DNA of 64,000 bases from JAPOVO01 sp026708165 (GCA_965208775.1 OZ242360.1:2170001-2234000), one strand, 5' to 3'; counted from the stretch's first letter, positions 47,830 to 55,820 are shown. The notes: generated from the letters alone by a model not told the origin. Numbers and translations are program-made.

Positions 47830-48645
47830 CTACGTCAGGCGGCGGTAGCGGGTGATTGCGAGGCTGGCGAAGACGACGATGATTCCTACCGCCCATGCGA
47901 CGCTCTGCCAAAGGTTTCCCCATATTTCACCGAAGCCGAGCGACATGGCCCGCAACGCGTCGACCGTTACTGTGACGGGATTGACCTGAACGATGGTCTG
48001 AAGCCATTCGGGCATCGTCGACACGGGCACGAATGCGGAACTCAAAAACGTCACCGGAAAGAGCCAAACGAATCCCGCGACCTGAACCGTCTCGGCGTCG
48101 CTGAGCGAAATTCCGATGAAAGCCGAAATCCAGGAAAACGCATGGCTGAAGAGCGCGAGCGTGGCTACGACTCCGATCGCGTATCCGATGCCGGTGTGAA
48201 ATCGAAATCCCAACGCGTAGCCGACGCCGATGATCAGCGTGATGACGAACAGATTGCGCAGCGTATCGGCCAGGATGCGGCCGGCGATGACCGCCGAGCG
48301 CGCCATGGGAAGGGAGCGGTAGCGGTCGATGAGTCCGCTGTTCTTGTCCTGGGCGAGTCCGAAACCGGTGTTGGTCGATCCGAACAGGGCCGTTTGCACC
48401 ATGATGCCGGGAAGCAGGAAGTCTATGTAGTTGTCGGTGGCCGTCTGGATCGCGCCGCCGAACACGTAGGTGAACAGGAGTACGAAGATGACCGGCTGGA
48501 TGGTCGCAAACACAAGCAGGTCGGGCGACCGACGGTATCTGAGAACGTTGCGGACGGTCATCGCGGCAACGTCCGGGATGAACCACCGCAGCTCCCCCGT
48601 TACGAAGTTTGGGAGCGTGGATCGGATTTGCGTAGTGCTGGCCAA
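47830..48645 (-). CDS. ABC-2 type permease (DrrB-like)
   Basis: The 271-residue protein has six hydrophobic segments and DrrB-like landmarks: YRRSPDLLVFATIQPVIFVLL near the N-terminus (split by RSPDLL), GIMVQTALFGSTNTGFGLAQDK, and SSAFVPVSTMPEWLQTIVQVNP. The start is TTG 48645, three bases after the ATPase gene stop. Members of this family export antibiotics or lipids; the substrate here is unknown. Confidence 0.9.
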   Translation of the reverse strand: MASTTQIRSTLPNFVTGELRWFIPDVAAMTVRNVLRYRRSPDLLVFATIQPVIFVLLFTYVFGGAIQTATDNYIDFLLPGIMVQTALFGSTNTGFGLAQDKNSGLIDRYRSLPMARSAVIAGRILADTLRNLFVITLIIGVGYALGFRFHTGIGYAIGVVATLALFSHAFSWISAFIGISLSDAETVQVAGFVWLFPVTFLSSAFVPVSTMPEWLQTIVQVNPVTVTVDALRAMSLGFGEIWGNLWQSVAWAVGIIVVFASLAITRYRRLT

Positions 48646-48648
48646 GAT

Positions 48649-49701
48649 TCAGACTCCCTCGCCGGTCCCATTGGGAGACTCGGCGCTTTCGGCAGTTTGG
48701 CCTGTAAGGCTCAAGAAGACTTCGTCCAGCGTGGGCTGGCGGATGCCGATCTCGGAAATCTCGATTCCGGCCTCGTCAAAGTCTCGGATTATTCCCGCCA
48801 GCAGCCTGCCGCCGTTCACGATTGCAACCGAAATTTCGACGGAGGCCTCGTCGACGTGCGGGGATTCATCGACGTAGCTCGACAAGACTTCGGCCGCGCG
48901 GCTCAGTGCGCCGAGGTCGTGCAACCGGACGGAGAGGAACTGGCCGCCTATCCGGGCCTTCAGCTCAGTGGCCGATCCCTGGGCGATGACTTGGCCTCTA
49001 TCCAGCACGACGATGTCGTCGGCGAGCTGGTCGGCCTCTTCCATGTACTGGGTGGTTAGAAGGACAGTGGTTCCGTCTTCGACCAGACTCCGAATCATGT
49101 CCCAAAGGTCTTTTCTGCTTGCCGGGTCCAGTCCCGTGGTCGGCTCGTCAAGGAAGAGCACCTTGGGGTTGGCGATGAGGCTGGCGGCCAGATCCAGCCG
49201 GCGGCGCATCCCTCCTGAATAGGTCTTGACCATGCGATCGGCGGCTTCGGATAAGCCGAAACGCACAAGAAGAGCCGACGCCCGCTCACGGGCAGTTTTG
49301 CGGCCAAGGTGGTAGAGACGCCCGACAAGCTCCAGGTTCTCGCGACCGGTCAGCAGTTCGTCGACGGCCGCGAACTGCCCCGCGAGTCCGATGGCGTTAC
49401 GCAGGCCCGTCCTGTTTCTGACGACATCGAAGCCCGCCACGGAGCCGAATCCGGAGTCCGGGCGGATAAGGCCGGCGAGGATCCGCACGAGCGTGGTCTT
49501 GCCCGCTCCATTGGGCCCCAGCAGGGCAAGAACGTTGCCTCGCCGTATCTCAAGGCTCACGCCATCGAGCGCCCGAAGCTTGCCATAGTGCTTGGTCATG
49601 TTGTCGACCACGACCGAGACATCGGGCGAGCGGTCTGCGGATAGCGCGGCTCCCCCGCGCCGGGAAGATGAGGCGGTCTGCTCCGCCGAAGTTGATTCCA
49701 C
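48649..49701 (-). CDS. ABC transporter ATP-binding protein (DrrA-like)
   Basis: This 350-residue ATPase has a 27-residue Ser/Ala-rich N-terminus, Walker A GPNGAGKTT, signature KTYSGGMRRRLDLA, Walker B VLFLDEPTTGLDP, the H-loop TTQYMEE with Gln at the usual His position as in DrrA (QYM), and a DrrA-type C-terminal domain ending in the QPTLDEVFLSLTG segment. The start is GTG 49701. It forms an exporter with the permease gene directly downstream. Confidence 0.93.
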   Translation of the reverse strand: MESTSAEQTASSSRRGGAALSADRSPDVSVVVDNMTKHYGKLRALDGVSLEIRRGNVLALLGPNGAGKTTLVRILAGLIRPDSGFGSVAGFDVVRNRTGLRNAIGLAGQFAAVDELLTGRENLELVGRLYHLGRKTARERASALLVRFGLSEAADRMVKTYSGGMRRRLDLAASLIANPKVLFLDEPTTGLDPASRKDLWDMIRSLVEDGTTVLLTTQYMEEADQLADDIVVLDRGQVIAQGSATELKARIGGQFLSVRLHDLGALSRAAEVLSSYVDESPHVDEASVEISVAIVNGGRLLAGIIRDFDEAGIEISEIGIRQPTLDEVFLSLTGQTAESAESPNGTGEGV

Positions 49702-49814
49702 GGTTTTAGTTAAGGTTCCTGATTGATGTGTATAGCGGGCGAAGACCCGTCGTCGATTATCGTCGATTCGTGCGGCTATGTCTCTAGTACGTTGTAGATG
49801 CTCCGCTCATCCCT

Positions 49815-49838
49815 CGACCCTTCGGCAAGCTCAGGGGA
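49815..49838. repeat. Short repeat, family A
   Basis: Copy reading acccttcggcaagctcaggg. Other copies are at 50046, 50386, 52588 and 61150, with one to four differences. Confidence 0.65.
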
Positions 49839-50045
49839 GACCAGGCTTCGCATGCACGGTTGGAATGGCGATTGCGAGCAGACGATTTGGGAGCCTGGTT
49901 CGCGGCAGATGCGGCTGATTCGCGGAATTCGGGCGGGGGCGAAAAGAGTGAATTTGGTGGAAGAAGTGGAAATTACCCTGTGGTGGAGTGGAAAAGGGGT
50001 ATTTGACGATGTTCAAAACGGGGTGTAGATGGGATGTGCCGTGTG

Positions 50046-50066
50046 CCCTTCGACAGGCTCAGGGTG
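50046..50066. repeat. Short repeat, family A
   Basis: Copy with core cccttcgacaggctcaggg. Confidence 0.65.
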
Positions 50067-50097
50067 GACGGTACACGCGTTGGATGGCGGGGCGTTA

Positions 50098-50126
50098 GAT
50101 TCCTCGACTTCGCTCGGAATGACAAT
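50098..50126. repeat. Short repeat, family B
   Basis: Copy with core attcctcgacttcgctcgga; the second copy, at 52654-52679, has core attcctcagcttcgctcgga. Confidence 0.65.
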
Positions 50127-50146
50127 TGGGGCGGCTGGTGGAGGGA

Positions 50147-50166
50147 GGGCGGTTCGCGAACCGCCC
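50147..50166. repeat. Perfect 20-base palindrome, family D
   Basis: The sequence gggcggttcgcgaaccgccc equals its own reverse complement. A 14-base half copy stands at 52510-52523. Confidence 0.75.
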
Positions 50167-50191
50167 CTGTTATGTGGAAATGATGGTCTGA

Positions 50192-50216
50192 GTTCCCGCC
50201 CCGTATCGGGATCGGC
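50192..50216. repeat. Short repeat, family C
   Basis: Core ttcccgccccgtatcggg; related copies at 50300-50315 (ccgta, six-base loop, tacgg) and 52559-52585. Confidence 0.6.
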
Positions 50217-50248
50217 GATAGGCCGGCTCAGCGTGCACAGGGTGATTC

Positions 50249-50287
50249 ACCCTCACCCTACAACTCTCCTGTCAAGGGAGAGGGGAC
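50249..50287. repeat. Inverted-repeat unit, family E
   Basis: A ccctcaccct run followed by ctctcc, a short loop and ggagag, which can fold into a six-pair stem. Only one copy is seen in this window. Confidence 0.45.
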
Positions 50288-50385
50288 TGGATTCCGGCTC
50301 CGTATCGGAGTACGGGGCAGGCTTTTCGGCGGAAGGACAGGAGGGCGGTTCGGTATGACACAAGTGGCGGCTCCGCAGGCCGTTC

Positions 50386-50408
50386 GCCCTTCGACTAGCT
50401 CTGGACGA
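50386..50408. repeat. Short repeat, family A (diverged)
   Basis: Core gcccttcgactagctctgga, a decayed copy just downstream of the enolase-superfamily gene's stop codon. Confidence 0.5.
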
Positions 50409-50419
50409 ATGGGTAGCGA

Positions 50420-51583
50420 CTAGTCGAAGACGGCTCCGTCGACCTGGTTCTTCTTGACGAAGTCCCAGTTGATCTGCGCGCCGAGGCCGGGGCCCTGCGG
50501 CACGTAGACGCAGCCGTTCTCGTCGACCGAATCCAGATTGTCGGAATAATCGAGGTAGATGTCGCCGCTGTGAGCGGGAGCCTTGGGATGCACCAGCCCT
50601 AGCTCGTAGTAATTGGTGTTGCGGATCGACGCCATGAGGTGCCTGTGGACCGGGCCGGGGCCGTGGGTTTCGCCATCGAGCCCAAAGCCTTCGGCGGCGT
50701 GTGCGATCTTGAGTGCGCCGGTCAACCCGCCGTCGATATAAGCGTCGACGCGGACGAAATCTGTACCGCCGTTAACGATGAAGTCGACGTGCTCTTCCAA
50801 TCCACGGATATGCTCGGTCATGAGCAGGGGCGTCTTGAGGGTCTCCCGCAGCTTTCGATGCGCGAACGCCGACACTCCGCCGTCCTTATAGGGGTCCTCG
50901 TACCAGAAGTAGCTGGCCTCGTCGACAGCGCGTCCCACCTTGAGAGCCTGACCGAACGTCTCGTACTCGCAGGCCGGGTCGAGCATGAGATCCATGTCGT
51001 CGCCGACCGCTTTGCGAATGGCGAGCACGTTCTCGATCTCCTGCTTGGTAATGGGGTCGCCCCAAGGGTGGCACTTGAAGGCGGGATAACCCATGTCGCG
51101 ACATTGGACGGCGAAATCGGCGAACGCCTCGGGACTGTCGAGGCCGCCGTTGCGGTCGCCGTGGTAGGTGCTGGCATAGCAGGGGAGCGGCTTGTCGGTT
51201 CCGCCGAGGAGCTTGTAGATGGGCGTGTCGTAATACTTGCCGGCGATGTCCCACAGAGCGATGTCGACAGGTCCCAGGCCTGTCCTGTCGCTCTGGCGGA
51301 GGGCGCGCTTGACGTCGTTGTAGATTTTCTCCCGCTGGAGCGCGTCCTTGCCGAGCAGGTAATGCGTGAATCCGACGATCTGCGCGTATGACGACGCACT
51401 TCCGGCGATGCATTCGCCCCGCAGCCCGCCGTGGGTGGTGATCGCCAGCGCGTGACGTTTCAACTCAAGAGTTTCGCCAGGACAGTAGACGAAGTTGAAG
51501 CCGTTGTAGTCGGTGCCCATCTCCTTGAGCTGGACGATGAACTCGAAGGTCTCGACGCGGGTGATCGTTGTGTCGCTGCGCAT
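50420..51583 (-). CDS. Enolase-superfamily (mandelate racemase/muconate lactonizing type) protein
   Basis: Proteins of this superfamily abstract a proton next to a carboxylate, for example as sugar-acid dehydratases or racemases. The 387-residue protein has a capping N-domain and a barrel with GPVDIALWDIAGK, the base motif FKCHPWG (K-x-H), and metal ligands in MLDPACEYE, FWYEDPYKD and LMTEHIRG, then DAYIDGGLTGALK and ETHGPGP. Length is typical. ATG 51583 has AGGAAG upstream. It is bracketed by two repeat islands. Expansion of this superfamily has been noted in SAR202-type Chloroflexota, which fits but does not prove the taxonomic placement. Confidence 0.9.
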   Translation of the reverse strand: MRSDTTITRVETFEFIVQLKEMGTDYNGFNFVYCPGETLELKRHALAITTHGGLRGECIAGSASSYAQIVGFTHYLLGKDALQREKIYNDVKRALRQSDRTGLGPVDIALWDIAGKYYDTPIYKLLGGTDKPLPCYASTYHGDRNGGLDSPEAFADFAVQCRDMGYPAFKCHPWGDPITKQEIENVLAIRKAVGDDMDLMLDPACEYETFGQALKVGRAVDEASYFWYEDPYKDGGVSAFAHRKLRETLKTPLLMTEHIRGLEEHVDFIVNGGTDFVRVDAYIDGGLTGALKIAHAAEGFGLDGETHGPGPVHRHLMASIRNTNYYELGLVHPKAPAHSGDIYLDYSDNLDSVDENGCVYVPQGPGLGAQINWDFVKKNQVDGAVFD

Positions 51584-51815
51584 AGCTTCCTATCTTTTTG
51601 AAATCAGGGCCGGTTCGTCGCGGCGGGAGCCACCGCCTATGTATTCAGCGCGATTTCGGATAATGAGAGACTAGACGACTCGTCGAAATCGCGCGACCGG
51701 CGTGCGTGCAAAGGCTATGACGGGATGGTTGAGCGAGTTTGCTAAACGCCTTAGCAGGCCGGTATGTTTGACGCACGGGAGATGACCGCCAGCGAGCGGA
51801 TCACCAGGAGGCAAA

Positions 51816-52310
51816 TTGGCAGGCTACTACCAATGGCGAACGCCGGAGCGACGGCGGCTGACCATCGAAGAGGTGCGCGGGCAGCTGCTCGTCTGCGACG
51901 GCTGCTGATGCGGCTCGGGCGCGACTATGTTTCGCCCGCCAATCCTCGTTGAGGATTACGAAACCGGTCTAGAAGATCGCGGGATCGATGAAAAGATAGA
52001 TTTGACCATCACCGCCGATTCGGGCGATGGGTGCCTGGGTCTGTGCAGCCCGTCGAACGTAGTGCTGCTGATCCTCAGGGGCAGGAGCCTCTGGTTCGGA
52101 CGGATGAACACGAAGCGGTCTATAAGCATGCTTTTGGACTACCTAGCGGAAGTGGTTGACGACGATGATCCAGCGCTGCCGGAAGGCGAGCTTGCCAAGC
52201 ACGCGTTCACGAGGATGCGGGGCGAGATGATGCCCATAGAGGACGTGCTGAAGCCGGGGCGCGACACGCGCCGGCCAACGCCGCCCGGGACGCTGATTTC
52301 GCCGACGTAG
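51816..52310 (+). CDS. (2Fe-2S) ferredoxin-like protein with in-frame TGA (candidate selenoprotein)
   Basis: Read through the TGA at 51906-51908, one frame gives 164 residues starting at TTG 51816, four bases after a perfect AGGAGG. Around the TGA the product reads LLVCDGC-TGA-CGSG: Cys27, Cys30, codon 31 = TGA, Cys32. Downstream are DSGDGCLGLCSPSNVVLLI (Cys73, Cys77) and RGRSLWFGRMN. As I recall the family of thioredoxin-like (2Fe-2S) ferredoxin domain proteins, members carry a C-x2-CCCG motif, then GCLxxC and a late LWFG-type segment, so the TGA stands exactly where the middle Cys is expected. Both halves look like family sequence. Selenocysteine insertion, a TGC-to-TGA sequencing error, or a recent nonsense mutation are the options. 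If translated from ATG 51927 alone, the N-terminal cluster ligands would be missing. Confidence 0.65.
51912..51940 (+). promoter_or_regulatory. SECIS-like hairpin after the in-frame TGA
   Basis: Starting three bases after the TGA, GGC (51912-51914) pairs with GCC (51938-51940) and GGGCG (51917-51921) with CGCCC (51933-51937); TC is bulged, and the 11-base loop CGACTATGTTT has G at its second position. Bacterial SECIS elements lie at this place, with a bulge and an early loop G. In GC-rich DNA such stems also arise by chance. Confidence 0.45.
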
Positions 52311-52509
52311 CAGTAACGCTCTCGCCTGCCTGAACTGGGGCAAGTCGGCCGCTAAGCTTTACCGGACACGATTCGCCTGTCGGACTCGCCCGGTCGACGA
52401 GCTGAGGGCAGGAGGGCTGTGGGTCTGGGAACCGTACATGGTTCGACGGGCTCACCGCGAACGGGGCAGTTCACCACGAATGGCTCTGCTCGCCACGGTC
52501 AGCCTAGAC

Positions 52510-52523
52510 GGGCGGTTCGCGAA
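52510..52523. repeat. Half copy of palindrome D
   Basis: gggcggttcgcgaa matches the first 14 bases of the palindrome at 50147-50166 exactly; the rest has diverged. Confidence 0.55.
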
Positions 52524-52558
52524 TCTCCCCTACGGTCGACGCCGAATTGTGGGCCTTT

Positions 52559-52585
52559 ATTCCCGCCCCGTATCGCGGTACGGGG
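52559..52585. repeat. Short repeat, family C with hairpin
   Basis: Contains cccgccccgtatcg and a perfect seven-pair stem ccccgta/tacgggg (52566-52572 with 52579-52585, six-base loop). Confidence 0.65.
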
Positions 52586-52587
52586 TG

Positions 52588-52610
52588 CCCCTTCGACAAG
52601 CTCAGTTCAG
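52588..52610. repeat. Short repeat, family A
   Basis: Copy with core ccccttcgacaagctcag, adjoining the family C hairpin. Confidence 0.65.
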
Positions 52611-52653
52611 GCCATTCGCGGGAATGATGAATGGCGACAGCGACGGGATGCGA

Positions 52654-52679
52654 GATTCCTCAGCTTCGCTCGGAGTGCC
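52654..52679. repeat. Short repeat, family B
   Basis: Core attcctcagcttcgctcgga; second copy of the element at 50098-50126. Confidence 0.6.
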
Positions 52680-52778
52680 AGAGGAGAATCTCCCTCAGCG
52701 GAATCCCGGCCTTGGCAGCCCGAGGGCAGATTCTTTTGGGGACTCTCGGAGTGACCACGCGGGCCATGAAGAACCAAG

Positions 52779-52807
52779 GGCGGCAGTCTCAAACAGAGAC
52801 TGCCGCC
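52779..52807 (-). terminator. Intrinsic-type terminator of pckA
   Basis: A perfect 12-pair stem (GGCGGCAGTCTC / GAGACTGCCGCC, five-base loop) lies 17 bases beyond the pckA stop. On the pckA strand it is followed by CTTGGTTCTTC, a weak T-rich tail. It is the strongest terminator-like hairpin in the window. Confidence 0.6.
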
Positions 52808-52823
52808 GATGTGTTCGGGATCG

Positions 52824-54431
52824 TTAGGAAGGTCTAGGCCCTACGGCTTCCAGCCCGGCAGCCGCGCCGGACGCGTACTGCTTGAAATTGTCGGCAAAGG
52901 ACCGCGCCAACTCGGCGGCGGTGCGGTCGTAGGCTTCGGTGTCGTCCCAGGTCGAGCGAGGCCTGAGCAGGCTCTGGTCGATGTCAGGGCACGTCTTGGG
53001 GATCTGAAGGCCGAAGACCGGGTCCTCTTCGAATTCGACCTGACTGAGGCTCCCGTCGAGAGCAGCCTTGACCATTGCGCGAGTGTCCTTTATCGGCATG
53101 CGGCTACCGGTTCCGTACGGACCGCCGGTCCAGCCCGTGTTTATGAGCCAGACGTCGGGCCGGTGCTTAGCCAGCCGCTGGCCGAGCAGATCGGCATATT
53201 CGGCGGGCGGTCGGGGAAGGAAGGGGGCACCGAAGCAAGGGCTGAACGTGGTCTCCGGCTCGATAATTCCGATTTCGGTACCGGCGAGCTTGGAAGTGTA
53301 TCCGGATACGAAGTAATACATCGCCTGCTCGTGCGAGAGCTTCGCTATTGGGGGCATTACACCGAACGCATCGGCGGTGAGCAGCAGGATGTTCTCCGGG
53401 TGTCCGGCGACGCCGTGGGGATCGGAATTCGGTATGTAGCTGACGGGATAGGCGCCGCGGGTGTTCTCGGTGATGCTGTCGTCGTCGAGGTCGAGCTCCC
53501 TAAGGTCTTGGTCGTAGACGACGTTTTCGAGCACTGTTCCGAACATCCTCGACGTGGCGAATATCTCCGGCTCGGCTTCGGGCGAAAGGGCGATCATCTT
53601 GGCGTAGCAGCCGCCCTCGACATTGAATATCCCGTTGTCGCTCCAGCCGTGTTCGTCGTCGCCGATGAGCGTGCGCGACGTGTCAGCGGAGAGGGTGGTC
53701 TTGCCGGTGCCGGAAAGTCCGAAGAATAGCGCCACGTCGTTGGCAGGCCCGTAGTTGGCGGAGCAGTGCATCGAGAGCACGCCGCGCGCCGGCAGTATGT
53801 AGTTCATGACGGTGAAGATCGACTTCTTGGTTTCGCCGGCGTAGCCGGTTCCGCCGATCAGCACGATGCGCTTGCCGAAGTGGAGCAAGACGAATGCGTC
53901 GGAGTTCGTGTTATGGCGCTCGGGCTCGGCTTTGAATCCCGGTGCGTGAATGACGGTGAAGTTGTCGAAGACATCTACGTCAGCACCGTTTCCGTACTGG
54001 TCGAGAAACAGATGCCTGACGAACATTGCGTTCCAGGCGCGCTCGGTAATGACGCGCACGCCGATGCGGTTTTCGGGGTCGGCGCCGGCATGGAGGTCCT
54101 GCACGAAAAGGTCGCGGTCGCCGAGGTAGGCGCCGACCTCATCCTGAAGGCGGTCGAAGTCGGCGGCGTCGAACGGCCTGTTTACGCTGCCCCACCAGAT
54201 GGAGTCCTGGCTGCCCGGCTCACGCACGACGAACTTGGCATTCGGGGAGCGTCCGGTGTGCTTGCCCGTCTCAACGACGAGCGGGCCGTAATCGGCCACG
54301 ATTCCCTCGCCCCGTTTGACGGCTTCCTCGTAGAGCACCGCTATGGAGGAGTTCCAGTAAACGGATTTCGAATTCTGTATCCCAATCGAACTCAACTCGC
54401 CCGCCGCGAGGGCATTGCCGTCCAAACTCAT
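52824..54431 (-). CDS. pckA: Phosphoenolpyruvate carboxykinase (ATP)
   Basis: PckA converts oxaloacetate and ATP to phosphoenolpyruvate, the entry to gluconeogenesis. The 535-residue protein is the ATP type: GLSGTGKTTLSAD kinase-1a loop, the substrate loop ETGKHTGRSPNAKF, LIGDDEHGW (kinase-2), and the ENTRGAYPVSYIPN segment. The RHLF-type segment near residue 140 is also typical. Direct repeats lie 87-125 bases upstream and a strong hairpin follows the stop. The divergent neighbour is the CinA fusion gene, 219 bases away. Confidence 0.96.
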   Translation of the reverse strand: MSLDGNALAAGELSSIGIQNSKSVYWNSSIAVLYEEAVKRGEGIVADYGPLVVETGKHTGRSPNAKFVVREPGSQDSIWWGSVNRPFDAADFDRLQDEVGAYLGDRDLFVQDLHAGADPENRIGVRVITERAWNAMFVRHLFLDQYGNGADVDVFDNFTVIHAPGFKAEPERHNTNSDAFVLLHFGKRIVLIGGTGYAGETKKSIFTVMNYILPARGVLSMHCSANYGPANDVALFFGLSGTGKTTLSADTSRTLIGDDEHGWSDNGIFNVEGGCYAKMIALSPEAEPEIFATSRMFGTVLENVVYDQDLRELDLDDDSITENTRGAYPVSYIPNSDPHGVAGHPENILLLTADAFGVMPPIAKLSHEQAMYYFVSGYTSKLAGTEIGIIEPETTFSPCFGAPFLPRPPAEYADLLGQRLAKHRPDVWLINTGWTGGPYGTGSRMPIKDTRAMVKAALDGSLSQVEFEEDPVFGLQIPKTCPDIDQSLLRPRSTWDDTEAYDRTAAELARSFADNFKQYASGAAAGLEAVGPRPS

Positions 54432-54517
54432 TCATCCGCCTTTCGGTCTCGAACATGCCGATAAATAGACGCTCTCCCGGCGCCTCGGCCCAGATTGCAA
54501 TCAAGGTTAGCACCAGT

Positions 54518-54555
54518 AACCGCGATCAAATGAGAGAATGAACCGCGACCAATGA
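54518..54555. promoter_or_regulatory. Direct repeat pair upstream of pckA
   Basis: AACCGCGATCAAATGA (54518-54533) and AACCGCGACCAATGA (54541-54555) are repeated 23 bases apart, about two helical turns. This could be a paired operator controlling pckA, the divergent gene, or both. No regulator gene is present nearby. Confidence 0.4.
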
Positions 54556-54650
54556 ACTAAGCCTTAAGCAACCTTAAATTTTACGAGGTCGCAGCGCTTC
54601 GTGCTTTGGGATTCTGCTTTTGGCGAGGAGAGCAACGGGATCCGGTCTAA

Positions 54651-55796
54651 GTGGACGGGTTGATCGAGTCTATTCATAACTCCCCCGGCAAGCTCGTGAT
54701 CGGGGCCGCGGGAGGCGGAACCGGCGCCATCGCGGCGCTGGTCCGCGTACCGGGAGCTTCGCGGACGCTGCTTCACGCCGTGGTCCCGTACTCGAAGGAG
54801 TCGATGCGGGCATACCTTGGTTACGAACCGCGATCGCTCTGCTCGATAGAGACGGCAGCCGACATGGCCCGAAGGGCGCGGGACATGGGGATGTCCCAAT
54901 TTTCCGAGCAAGGGGCGTCACTGGTTGGAGTGGGAGTAACGGCGGCCTTGACGACTGATCGACCGAGGCGAGGGCGAAACAGGTGCTTCGTGTCGATCGT
55001 GGGTGCGTTGGTTGACATAAATTGCGGGATCGATCTGCACGAGGGTTCGCGCAGCCGGATCGATGAGGAAGAATTGGTGGACGGGCTCGTGCTCAACTGC
55101 ATCGCCGAAGCGTTCGGGGTGACCGAACGAGTAGAGCTGGAGTTGCTGCCTGGCGAACTTGTCGAGGACTATGTACTTGGAGCGGCCTACTGGTATAAGC
55201 GGTTGATTGACTCCAGAGCGTCTTCGTTTCGGCGGGACGAGCGGGGCCGGCTTAGCGATAGGCCAGTGTCAGCCGGGGCAATGCTGCCCGGTTCGTTCGA
55301 TCCGCTGCACAGGGGGCACATTGAGCTGGCGCGGGTGGCGGCTGACATTCTTGATACGGAAGTCGCGTTCGAGCTGTCGGTGAGCAACGTCGACAAGCCC
55401 GTGATCGACCTGGACGAACTCGAGCGGCGACTCTCGCAGTTCACGGGAGTGGGCGAGGTGCTGGTGACGAGCGCGCCGACGTTCGTGCAGAAGGCGCGGA
55501 TTTTGCCGGAGCGGGTCTTTGTCATAGGGGCAGATACCGCGCCGCGGGTCGTCGACCGCAATTACTATGGGGGAAGCGAGCGCGAGATGCTTGCCGCGCT
55601 GGATGAGCTGTCGGGATTGGGATGCCGGTTTCTGGTTGCGGGTCGGTCGCAGGGTCCGGGCGTCTTTAAGGGCCTTGGCGACGTGGGGATACCGACGGAA
55701 TACCGGCACATGTTCGAGGCGATACCGGAGAGCCGCTATCGGGTTGATATCTCTTCAACCGAGCTGCGCGAGCGGGACAGGGAGACTCGCGGGTAA
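54651..55796 (+). CDS. CinA C-terminal-like domain fused to a nucleotidyltransferase
   Basis: Residues 1-170 or so resemble the CinA C-terminal (nicotinamide-nucleotide amidohydrolase) domain: LVIGAAGGGTGAIAALV, HAVVPYSKESMRAYLG, SLVGVGVTAAL and ELVDGLVLNCIAEAFG, although the catalytic Ser/Thr context differs from classic PncC. Residues about 208-381 are a cytidylyltransferase-fold domain with LPGSFDPLHRGHIEL (213-223 core) and C-terminal ISSTELRERD, as in NMN or pantetheine-phosphate adenylyltransferases. Both halves belong to families that act on pyridine nucleotides, so an NAD salvage or repair role is possible. The start is GTG 54651. Separate nadD is at 5876. Confidence 0.82.
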   Translation: MDGLIESIHNSPGKLVIGAAGGGTGAIAALVRVPGASRTLLHAVVPYSKESMRAYLGYEPRSLCSIETAADMARRARDMGMSQFSEQGASLVGVGVTAALTTDRPRRGRNRCFVSIVGALVDINCGIDLHEGSRSRIDEEELVDGLVLNCIAEAFGVTERVELELLPGELVEDYVLGAAYWYKRLIDSRASSFRRDERGRLSDRPVSAGAMLPGSFDPLHRGHIELARVAADILDTEVAFELSVSNVDKPVIDLDELERRLSQFTGVGEVLVTSAPTFVQKARILPERVFVIGADTAPRVVDRNYYGGSEREMLAALDELSGLGCRFLVAGRSQGPGVFKGLGDVGIPTEYRHMFEAIPESRYRVDISSTELRERDRETRG

Positions 55797-55820
55797 CTTC
55801 GTTCTTGACGGCGCGCGGGG

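Larger units (their letters stand above)
49702..50419. repeat. Repeat island 1 (non-coding mosaic of short repeats)
   Basis: This 718-base gap has no convincing gene; the open frames across it are compositionally unlike the neighbours. It is a patchwork of short elements that recur at 52.4-52.8 kb and 61.15 kb: the ccttcgacaagctcagg type, the cctcgacttcgctcgga type, a gggcggttcgcgaaccgccc palindrome, and cccgccccgtatcggg-type units. It precedes the enolase-superfamily gene. Confidence 0.7.
52311..52823. repeat. Repeat island 2 (non-coding mosaic of short repeats)
   Basis: This 513-base gap again contains families A, B, C and D in single or partial copies, and the pckA terminator at its right end. 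No convincing gene is present. Confidence 0.65.

Noticed and set aside
49798..50358. Two open frames in repeat island 1
   Set aside because: They are built from repeats and palindromes and have no ribosome sites or protein-like pattern.
51764..51952. 62-codon ORF in another frame over the ferredoxin-like gene
   Set aside because: The overlapping frame with the AGGAGG site and family-like Cys motifs explains the region better.
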